Shown here piece after piece: positions 28,192-37,300 of a DNA stretch of 64,000 bases; the first letter of the stretch is position 1; each line of letters starts with the position of its first letter. A program made the translations under genes and the position numbers. Where the stretch lies: contig CM119265.1 in the NCBI GenBank assembly GCA_051294375.1, forward strand, positions 17,714,403 to 17,778,402. The letters run 5' to 3'. The notes under the pieces were generated by a model. It made no database searches. It had not been told where the DNA came from and worked only from the letters and a program-made list of their open reading frames with translations. Origin of the DNA: Paraspadella gotoi (Eukaryota > Chaetognatha).

Positions 28192-29145
28192 TCAGAGATT
28201 GTGGAGGTTCAATCTGAAGACATCGTTGACGACGACCCAGTTTCCATCGGGTGTATTTTTAAGGTGAAACAACTGCGTAAAACCCATAGGCGCATCCTGA
28301 TCCGCTTTAATCTGCCCGATGACCATAATGAGGATGCCAGCGTCCGCCGTCGGCTGAGGATCTACCTTGGTGATAATCATGCCGATGTTCTGAAAAAAAT
28401 TAAATAGGTATGATTACTAATGCGGAACAAGGTAAAAACTAAGAGTTCTGTAATATAAATAACGATAAAGCATCCCTGTGGGATAACGATATTTACAAAA
28501 TAATTAAGATTTTATGTACAGCTGCATTTAAAGTTTATTGTATTACTATAAATCCTAAAAATTTTATTTTCCAATTCAGAATTTTTGAAAACGGATTCTG
28601 GTAGAGCATGAAAAAATAAAAAAATATTATTACAAGATTTCCAAATTTTTTTGTTATAACGGTTAAAATTAGCAAAAACTATAAAAATTATGGAATGATG
28701 AGGATGATAATTTTAAAGCGTTTTCCCTTATTTTACCCACATCAAAATATTGAAAAACGAATTATACTTTGTGTAAACTATCTGAATCCGTTCTTAAAAA
28801 TTTAAATTAAAAGATTTTCATTGCCTATGCAATAAACATTGATAAATACTTAAATGCTTCGTTATACTGTGCTTCACTAGTTAATCGTTTAATTTTGGCC
28901 CGCCTTAATTGTTTACACCACCGACGTCAGAATGGTATCAGCAAGGAAATCGCAACCTGGAACGGTAGACTGGTGTATTTTGCGTGAATGGCTTCGCGAC
29001 CTTGGTGCTGTGACCCTTCGAAAGTAAGGAAAGCGTGCTCCGGATGGTACATCAGGTGAAGCTGAGATCTGTCCTTTTGGAATATGTCATAGAAGTGAGT
29101 GACGAAGGTTTGGGAGATGTCTTGAAAATGGGTGTTGAACGACAT
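28192..29145 (-). CDS. nutf2: Nuclear transport factor 2
   Basis: Exons 29145-28957 and 28389-28192 join in phase (LPFQ|NIGMIITKVD), giving 128 residues against 127 in human. NTF2 is a homodimer that carries RanGDP into the nucleus through FxFG nucleoporins. The NTF2 fold is readable throughout: FVTHFYDIFQKDRSQL, TFEGSQHQGREAI, LPFQ, then ILIMVIGQIKADQD, GFTQLFHLKN and NDVFRLNLHN at the end. An open frame on the opposite strand over exon 2 is a shadow. A possible 5' UTR exon may end at about 29277, where the minus strand has a strong CTTG|GTGAGT donor. Confidence 0.97.
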
Positions 29146-30229
29146 ATTTCTTTCAGTTCCGCGTTTTTATTCACTTGTTCACGCGCGACGACCAAGCGCA
29201 AGGCACTCGAGGGGATTGTCCGCAAGATTTCACAGAAATGTATCCTGCTGCAGCGCTGCACCGCCGCACTCACCAAGTCGAGTACCGAAAAATTCAAAAG
29301 CTGCGCCAGAGATAAAGCTAAGTAGTTGTTGGAGGGAATGAACCTATACAGGTCTTATAATGGAAAGCAAACAGGAAGAAAGAATAGTGATTACGATCTG
29401 GGGACGGGGCAACTGCGCGTGAACAGCCTCGCGTTTTCACTTTTATCAGGTTCAAGAACGAGAGGACTCGTTGCTAATATTCATAATTTTTTCACCCTTT
29501 TGGACAATCTACAATGTATCTACAATAGTTCGTTAACTAATTTTTACAATGGAAAAAAACATCGCTATCAGGCTTAATTTATACGTAAAAAACAGGATCT
29601 AGAAATGCGTCATATTTTTCATCAAAATTATAAAAACGATGTTTGATTCCTTACATTGGAAGCTCAAACAAATGGTGGAGTGGGCGACTTTGAATCAGCA
29701 CGACAGACTTTTCACGCTTTCCCGTAGTGACCTTTAATAGCTTCCGTCGTCGAGACGTGACGCCAAAGAGTGGATAAATAAACTGGTGCCAAATTAAAAA
29801 AATTAATAATAAAAATGAAGAAAAATTCTAATAAATGAGACCGGTTAAAATAATAATAATAAAAAAATTTCGTTAGGTACGTGTCATGCATGCATTAATG
29901 TACTAGATCGTCGTAAGTTACAAGTTACAACCAATAACTAAAAAAATGAATAGTATTTAAAAATCATTTTGGGTTACTTTTACTTTCGCCGACTAGGGTT
30001 ATGGAGGGGTTAGGAGTAAAGACGGTTTTTAAAGGTAGTTTTTGAGTTAAAGGTGGTTAGTGTTTTAAGGGTTAGAGTAATTGGGTCATAATTTTTAAAA
30101 ATGTTTTTAAAAATATTTTTAAAAGGTTTTTCAAAAGCCGCCAAAACCGCGGTCGGCGAAAGTAAAATTTAGCCCTTATTTTTTTTTCATAAATATACAC
30201 ATATTGCACAGATTTATACGTTGTATTCG
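29146..30229. other. Region between NTF2 and the three-finger gene
   Basis: 29150-29320 is open in several frames on both strands and is G/C-richer than its surroundings; it may be NTF2 5' UTR or an unrecognised exon. 29971-30175 is a short mobile element. Nothing else is supported. Confidence 0.5.
29971..30175 (+). mobile_element. Short inverted-repeat element with telomere-like core, copy A
   Basis: The ends are imperfect inverted repeats (GGGTTACTTTTACTTTCGCC and the complement of GGCGAAAGTAAAATTTAGCC). The interior holds degenerate TTAGGG-type words (GGGGTTAGGAG, AGGGTTAGAG). A reverse-oriented copy of almost the same length lies at 33186-33387. No coding capacity. Confidence 0.75.
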
Positions 30230-31234
30230 TTACGGAAACACCGGCAAGTCAGTGTTTAGGCGTTGAGAAAGAGTTTCCAGAAAGGCCCTGGCAGAGTCCG
30301 AATACTCGACGGGGTGATGGGGCAGGTGTTGGGCCTCGGATCGCTTTCGTTCCTCTTCCAACCTGCGCTGTGCCTCGAAGTCCTTGCGCAGGTTGTTTTC
30401 GGCCTCTGTCGTCAGCGGCGGCTCCTGCGTGGCCTTGTTCAGCGTACCGGGTCTTTGCGGCGCCATGACGTGCGCTTTGTCCGAGTGCAAATGCTTCTGC
30501 AGCTTGTCCTTCCGATTGAAGCCCTTGCCGCAGGTCTCGCATTCGAACCTTTTCTCCGTCATGTGCACCGTTTCCACGTGTCGTTTGAGCTTGTCCTTTC
30601 GAGCAAAGGTCTGCGGACATTCGTGACATTTGAAATTACGAATATCCGTGTGGGCCGTTATCTCGTGGCGCTTGAGCCCCTCCCGGCGACTGAACGTGTG
30701 ATCGCAAAATTCGCAATTGATTCGCGGTTTCATGTTTGCGCTGTTCGCGGGTGAGCCGCTCGAGGATAAGACGACGCTGTTGTTTTGGTGGCCGTGGCCG
30801 TGGCCGCTTCCGCTGCTTCCGCCACCGCCGCCGCCTCCGCTTCCGCCGGTACTCCCCGAGTTGTTACCCTTCACGACTACCCCATCGATTTTTTCGAGCT
30901 CTCGAACAAATCCTTTGTCGAAGGCGTGGGGCGGCATGTGTTCGGGGTGAGCCAGTGGTTTACTGTCGATCTGATCTTTGTAGGGGTTAACAAGTTCTTC
31001 CTTCCTCGCCTCGGGGTTGAAGGCAAAGGGACGCGGTATGACGATGACGTCATCCGAACGCGCGTGAGAATGCGCTTCGGTGCCGACCCAGGGCTTCATT
31101 GGCTTGGGCGGAGTGACTCTTCCCTCGGCCGGCGGCGGTGGAATGTGACCCATCCAAGGGTAACGCAAGTCAGCTCCGCCAGGTTTGTGATGCAGGCGAG
31201 GATCATCCATATGGTGATATGGGTGAGAACTCAT
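30230..31234 (-). CDS. Three-finger C2H2 zinc-finger protein, single exon
   Basis: An intronless frame of 334 codons. The N-terminal half is Pro/His-rich with a basic-acidic stretch (FNPEARKEELVNPYKDQ), then a Gly/Ser linker. Residues about 172-250 contain three tandem C2H2 fingers: CEFCDHTFSRREGLKRH, CHECPQTFARKDKLKRH and CETCGKGFNRKDKLQKH. The RKDKL helices of fingers 2 and 3 suggest a specific G-rich DNA site (inference). The C-terminus is a charged, probably helical segment (EAQRRLEEERKRSEAQ). Probable nuclear regulator; no orthologue recognised. The ATG at 31234 is the first in frame. Confidence 0.85.
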   Translation of the reverse strand: MSSHPYHHMDDPRLHHKPGGADLRYPWMGHIPPPPAEGRVTPPKPMKPWVGTEAHSHARSDDVIVIPRPFAFNPEARKEELVNPYKDQIDSKPLAHPEHMPPHAFDKGFVRELEKIDGVVVKGNNSGSTGGSGGGGGGGSSGSGHGHGHQNNSVVLSSSGSPANSANMKPRINCEFCDHTFSRREGLKRHEITAHTDIRNFKCHECPQTFARKDKLKRHVETVHMTEKRFECETCGKGFNRKDKLQKHLHSDKAHVMAPQRPGTLNKATQEPPLTTEAENNLRKDFEAQRRLEEERKRSEAQHLPHHPVEYSDSARAFLETLSQRLNTDLPVFP

Positions 31235-31400
31235 AGTTATTTGGTTGTTATGGGTGCGTTAAAAATATATAAGTTTTTTTACAACTTTTTTGTACAATTT
31301 TCCACTTGTTTCTTAGCTTAGTTTATTTGCCTCTCTAAATGGCTAAAACAAGAACAGTGTATAAATTAACAATTAACAATCAAAATTTATAATCCGGTGT

Positions 31401-32390
31401 ATTAGTGACAGAACCATCCAATATAAGCTGTCCCTGAGCTTCGGACCAAGCTGTAACACCGTGTTACAGGCGGGTTAAGTACCCCGTCCCTCTTAACTGC
31501 TAGGCGACCACCGGGCTATAACCCCGGACCTTTGGGTTGGGAGGCCAATGACTTGCGTCCTGCACCAATCAGGGTTGGCATTAAAAAACCCGCCCAAAAC
31601 GCAAAAAAAAAAAAAAAACTCAGCTAAAAAAAACACAAAAAACCCACTGTTTTTTTTTAAATTACTTGTTTTTTTTTAATGTGAAACATGAAATTGTTTA
31701 AGTAAAAATTTAAATAATATAAGAATTTTAATTTTTATAAAGCTTAATAGATATTTTAATGATAAAAAACAACCCTAAACCTATGTTTTTCACATTTTTA
31801 ATATCAGTATAATTTTCGTGCTGGCTTCTTTTTGTGAAATCTATTTTTTCGGTGTTTTGTATTGAGAAAAAGTTTGAATAGGAATCAACAAATATTTATT
31901 TTAAGGTAGTGTACATCTTTGCTGTGCTGGCTTCTGTATCATTTTCCTTTTATTAAGTAATCGTGAATTGCAAATTAAGTTAAGAGCTACACATTATTTA
32001 ACACAACACAACGACGACGCCACTTATGTGCAAAACCACCGCAAAAAAATGATGAATATTTATATCAAATTATTTGTTTTTACACTTTTTTCATGTGTTT
32101 AATTCAGAAAATATAATATTTATATTTATTACATTTCTGTTGAACATAAAAAAATTCATTAATTAATACTATTATTAAATACATTTTTATATAATTTTAT
32201 CAGTAATCACTTCAGAATTTAAATTTATATCTTAAAAACAATTAATATTACAGTCTGCTATCTACAATTTAAAAAAAAACAAAAAACCTAATAAAACGCA
32301 GTGGGCTTGGTTTTTTTTTAAAAAACCCAGGTTTTTGCCAACCCAGGCATCAATGGCCGCTGATGAACGGTTGGTGGATTTTAGTCTACC
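31401..32390 (-). mobile_element. tRNA-derived SINE, copy 2, split by a hAT-like insertion
   Basis: Reverse-oriented relative of the SINE at 19111-19314. The tail and body lie at 31401-31569 and the head (CCGTTCATCAGCGGCCATTG on the minus strand) at 32347-32390. The two parts are continuous once 31570-32346 is removed. The head ends 10 bases from the ADAT2 stop codon. Confidence 0.8.
31570..32346. mobile_element. Non-autonomous hAT-like DNA transposon inside a SINE
   Basis: The termini are inverted: it starts CAGGGTTGGCA and ends TGCCAACCCAG. It is flanked by an 8-base near-duplication (GCACCAAT at 31562-31569, GCATCAAT at 32347-32354). An 8-bp target duplication and CAGGGTTGGCA-type ends are typical of the hAT superfamily. 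The 777-bp AT-rich interior has no transposase. It contains a fragment (ACGACGACGCCACTTATG) shared with the tandem unit in the calmodulin intron. Confidence 0.75.
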
Positions 32391-32399
32391 ATAAATGCA

Positions 32400-33988
32400 T
32401 CAGTTTCGAAAATTCTTGTCCTTTGGATTAGGAGCGAAAGGATTTTCTCCCTTATAAAATTTTTTTAGCAACGAGATGGCTTCTTCACTTCTAATCCCAG
32501 ATACTACCTAAAAAAAAGGGGCCAAACATAAATATATTGGCGAGTCAGTTAAATAAAAATATGTGTAAATTGCTTTATATACTTGAAGTGGGTATGAAAA
32601 TTTATCCAGCTGCACGTCACTAGCATTTAACACAGAACCACAGCCCCCAAAACGAAAATTAGGACATCCGAAAACCACTTTCGCGACTCCTATGGAAAGA
32701 AATGTAAAAAAATTAAAGTACACATAGGCAAAATAATTATTCCAACATATGGAGTTCTTACAAGTCAAACGTGAATAATTTATTAGAGCAACGAAAAAAT
32801 ATTTGTAAGCGCATTTTCAGGTTTTACAGAATTCAACACCCCGTGTTCGTTTGCAAGTGACACCAAAAAAATCTTTACTACACTTTTAATATCTAATAAA
32901 GATATTCCATAAGTACATTATTAATTAAAGAACAACTGGAGGTTTTCAATGTATATGTTTCATTTAATGTTTTATTTACTATTCTAAACATGTTTTCGAT
33001 TACAGAAAAAAAGCATTTTATATAAAAAACACCCCCTAACAATGGTCTCGTCAATGGCATATCTGAATTCTCGTAACGTTTGGTAATTTATGAGAAATTT
33101 ACTTAATGTGAAACGGGATGATGGTTAAAAAAAAGTTTCTTTACATAAGTATTAAATTAATTTTATGAAATTCGGATAAAATAAAGGCTAAATTTTACTT
33201 TCGCCGACCGGGGTTTTGGCGTCTTTTGAAAAACTACTTAAAAATATATTTTTTAAAAAAACAAACAAATTATTAGCTAATAACTCTAACCCTAAACCCT
33301 TTTAACCCTAACCACCCCTCACCCTAAACCACCATTAACCCTAACCCCTAACACTTAAAACCCGGTAGGCGAAAGTAAAAGTAACCCAGCAATTTTTTGG
33401 TGTCACTCACGAATGGAATGGTATATAGCTTGGTAGCTAAATTGGGTAACTTTTCTAATTTAGGTAGGTTATAAGATGCTAAGAAATTGAAGAATAGCTC
33501 CGCGCAAAAACCTCACCAGTAAGTCTTAAGAGCGAGGCACACATAATGCACGGTTCCACAGTAACATACAATGTGCATTGTGAAAATAAATCCTTATAAT
33601 TCCAGCCTTTGGCCTCACAGAACACAATAGCTTCATCGACTGCTAGCATTTCCGCATGGCGAGTTGCGTTTTTAGTTCGATTGACATCATTATTTCCGTA
33701 ACCGATCACCTCTTCATCGTTTTTAACCAGGAGGCATCCGACTGGAACTTCTCGATTCGTGAGAGCCAGTTCAGCATGTTCAAATGCTTTTTCCATCCAT
33801 CGCAAATGGATTGACGCCACTTTCTCCTTATATATATATATAAATATATATATATTTAAAAAAACGTAAGAAAACGAAATTGTTTACGGACGTATATAGT
33901 TAGCACTACATAACCTATTACATACCATTTCTGCTCCCGATTCATTGTTAACCGCAACGAGTTCTTTGGCCGTGTTTGAGATATTCAT
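32400..33988 (-). CDS. ADAT2: tRNA-specific adenosine deaminase subunit 2
   Basis: Exons 33988-33926, 33826-33517, 32689-32583 and 32507-32400 join in phase to 195 residues (human 191). ADAT2 is the catalytic subunit that, with ADAT3, converts wobble A34 to inosine in tRNAs. The zinc-dependent deaminase site is intact: HAEM with the catalytic Glu, and PCIMC with two zinc-binding Cys. Flanking family motifs are EVPVGCLLV, TKNATRHAEML, TLYVTVEPCIMCASLLRL, FGGCGSVL and the C-terminal FYKGENPFAPNP. The start is in a short first exon and lies about 350 bases from the divergent KIND/RasGEF gene, so the two probably share a promoter region. Its stop codon is 10 bases from a SINE. Confidence 0.97.
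33186..33387 (-). mobile_element. Short inverted-repeat element with telomere-like core, copy B, in an ADAT2 intron
   Basis: Reverse-oriented copy of 29971-30175. It begins GGCTAAATTTTACTTTCGCC and ends with the complement, GGCGAAAGTAAAAGTAACCC. The middle reads repeated TAACCCTAAACCC-type words from 33291 to 33360. It lies in ADAT2 intron 2 (32690-33516). Confidence 0.8.
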
Positions 33989-34335
33989 TCTTCTTCATCC
34001 ACACGATGTTTTAGCCAAGGAACTAAATTAAGCGAGGACAGCGAGAAAAACTGTGGAAAAATTAAGTAGTCTATAACAAACCAACTGTAACAGTACAATC
34101 AAAATAACTCTTGGACGCGGGTCGTCTCGAACGCATCGGTCCGGGGGCTGACATTTTTAATTTTTCAGCTTCCGTTTGTCTGGGACAAAAGAACACTTTG
34201 GAAATATCTTAACATATCTTTACACTCAAAATATGACTGGTGGCGACCTCGTGTTTTCGAAAAGGAGAAGCTTTGAGAAAAAAAGAAACATCGAGAAATA
34301 ATGGATTTTGAATTTGAAAAACCTCGAGGTTAAAG

Positions 34336-37300
34336 ATGGCGCGTCAGAGAAAGCAGGAAATGATTCGACGAGTAAGTAAAAGAACAACGAGGGTAAGGAT
34401 TGCGTGCCTAGCAACGAGTTTTAGAAAAGAAGCCGACCGAGGAATTCGTGACAAGACCTTCATCAGGATGCGCGGGTTAGTGCCTAGTAATGTTAAAATG
34501 TTAATTTAAATTTTACTTTTGAGAGATTGACTTTGAAATCAACTTTAAAATTGTGACGGAGATTTTATTTTCCCAGGATGACTTTGAAAAACTGTTCATC
34601 CGATCGAGCGCTTCAAACAATTACGTAACGGCTTCATGGGTGAATTTTTACGGCCTTGCTATGGGCATTGACGTTCTCCCCGTTGTGAGCGAAGGAGACG
34701 AGCTCGTTTCCTTAGCGGATGTTCTTCAAACGAGGGACAAATGCTTCACCGAAGACGAATTGTGGGCGCTGTGCCTGGAAACTTGCAAGGCGTTGCAGGG
34801 GCTTCACTCTTCGTCCGAAGCATTTCAACTACTATTCGTCACCCCGGATTCCGTCGCTTTCGATTGCACCGGCCGGGTATGTTTTCTCGAGAATGTTCCC
34901 GACGAACCCGAGTTTCTCTATGTAGCTCCAGAGTATGACGCCGTGGGTCATAGCTTCAAGAGCCACCTCTACTCTTTGGGCGTGTCAATGTGGTTCGCAG
35001 CCGAATACGGAACGGCCGCTTCATCTAAGAACGCCGTTTCGGAAGATCTCAACTCCATGATCGCCGACATGACGAAGGACCGATACGAAGAAAGACCGGA
35101 GTTAACTAAAGTTGCTAAAAAATGCAAACAAACGATGCGAGGAAAGGATTCTCGGGAGATATGTCGAATGCACGCAATTTTGGCGGGGAGAATGAGCCGG
35201 GCCTCGTCGTCAGTTGGAAAGGTGTTACCGTTACAAAACTTTGACGGAAAGAGCGCCGCGGGCTCAGTTAATTTACCAAATATCAATAAAAACGATAGAA
35301 ATGAAGCCGTCATCAAAGGAGTCGAAACTGAGATACCTGAAACCATTGACGGTGACCAAAATATCAACGAGAATGTTCTGTCAAATAGTACTAAAGAATT
35401 TCTTGTAACGTTGGAGGATATTATGTGCGCGACTTTTTCGTCTTCTACATGTTTTTCAATACAATTCGAAGAGATTGTTTCAATTTGCAAAGAATCTGTC
35501 TTATCATTAATGCGAGAAACGTCCAAAAAGAAATCATTTACAATTAATAATATAAATTCTCGTGGGATTCTGTTTGATTCTGATGGTATAATCAACTTAG
35601 CACAGGTTTCGAAATCAAATAAGGAAGTAACAGTACAACAACTTACTGTTGAGCTCTGCCAAGTTATTTTACCATTGCTTCAACACTTAAAAGACAATTA
35701 TAAAATTGATGACGAAAACAAAGACCTCAATAAGATTTTTAAAGCTTTTTTGTCGCCAGTTTCTGATGAAACGCCCGTGAAACAACACGACCAAAAATTG
35801 ACAGACCTCCTCAGAGTATGTAATGAACTAGTATATAAAAGGGGATTTAATTCCAGTTTTTCTTGCCAACAACTTTTTAAAAAGTACTGCGATATTATTT
35901 CTAAAGAAAGACTCACTTCCTTTTTAAATGAAAAAGTTACAAAAACGGAAGAAACTGCCAGTAATTTTGATGAAGATAGATTTTCTCCCTCTCAAAAGAT
36001 TTTGCAATCCTCCTTTAGTTCAACTTCGTCCACAAAGTCATTTTTACAAAATGAAATTTCAAATAAGACCCCGCCTCTCCTAATAAATCAACATAATGAA
36101 GGAGCTTTTTCTAATGAAGCATTAACTTTGCTTAGTGGTTCGGACAGTGCCTTTAAGCCAATTTCTAAAGTACCAAATATAAAAACTAATGTAGCATCCG
36201 CTAGTAATGATATGTCACCTGAAAATGTTATGAATGATTCTAACTCATTAAGTTATCCATCTGCATATAACAGCTCCGCGACTCATTTTAAACCCATTAT
36301 TATTAAACCAGACAAAGTTGTCCCTAAATCTATTCAAGAAAAGAACTCTGGAAATCATCCAAACATAAAAGATGAGAAGATTAATTTTAATCTGCTCGAG
36401 TTAAAAAGGAATATTTTGAAAAAGCAATCTACACGATCTACTTGGTTTGATGCTGTTGAAAAAGACGCCGAAGAAAATTGTTCAAGCGAAATATCAGTTA
36501 AAAAAGAAATCTTACAGCAAAAAATCCAATCCAGCAACATTTCCCAGAGCTTAAAATTCGTTGGTTCCAAAGCGTTACGCATAGAAAAAACTCCTCCTAA
36601 TATGAGTAATGCGGCCGAAATGGATCCTTCGTCTTTAACTTACCGTTTGGAATTTGATGAAGCTTCAGGGGAGTATTTACTAAAACCTATCTTTATAGCT
36701 TCCCACTCCAAAAAACTTAGGCTTAAACGACCGGGAAACAAGGGGGAGAGTTTTACAACAGTTTCGGAAGAAACTATGTCAAATGACGCCGCATTAAAAA
36801 AGACTGATGATGAACGGCAGAATACTCAAAAAAAAGCAGCAGCTTGTTCTCCCCCCCAAGCCTCCAATCAATTGGCTTCGCCTTGTTTATCCAAAGACAG
36901 TGGTATTGCGAGTGTTACCCAACATCAAAAACTTATAAATGATAAAGTTGCTGAGGCTGCGAAAATTACAATCATGGAACGGTTTTTTAACAGCCAACAA
37001 GACACAAAAATAAACAATGATGATGAAAAAGAAAGCATTGCAGAACAAAAATCTGTAATTGATTCAGCGTCTATATCAGAACTTCCCCAGTTACCACGTA
37101 TACTTCATTGCATCCGGAAAGAATTCGGAATAGGAAAGCTAGAAAACGGAATTGAGGAGCTTTCGATGACTGAATACATTTGTAGTCTTCGTAAGTTAAA
37201 ACCATTGACATTTAATTCTGCAATTTGTGAAAAATTTTGTCAATTTGATTGGAGCGAAAAAACTTTGATGAAACTGCATGAGATTGTAAATTTTGACTCT

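Noticed and set aside
28120-28407. 95-codon plus-strand open frame
   Set aside because: It lies antisense to NTF2 exon 2, which has an unmistakable family match.
29639-29740. Short open frames on both strands with plausible splice sites
   Set aside because: Too short, no family recognised, and no partner exons in phase.
30263-31321. Several plus-strand open frames of 77-178 codons
   Set aside because: They are shadows of the three-finger gene's G/C-rich coding strand.
33291-33360. TAACCC-type run as a true telomere or chromosome end
   Set aside because: It is short, degenerate and bounded by the inverted ends of a dispersed element, with normal genes on both sides.
34553-34576. Upstream in-frame codons from a GTG as the start of the KIND protein
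   Set aside because: This stretch is a splice acceptor tract (TTTTCCCAG), and GTG is not a normal start in animals.
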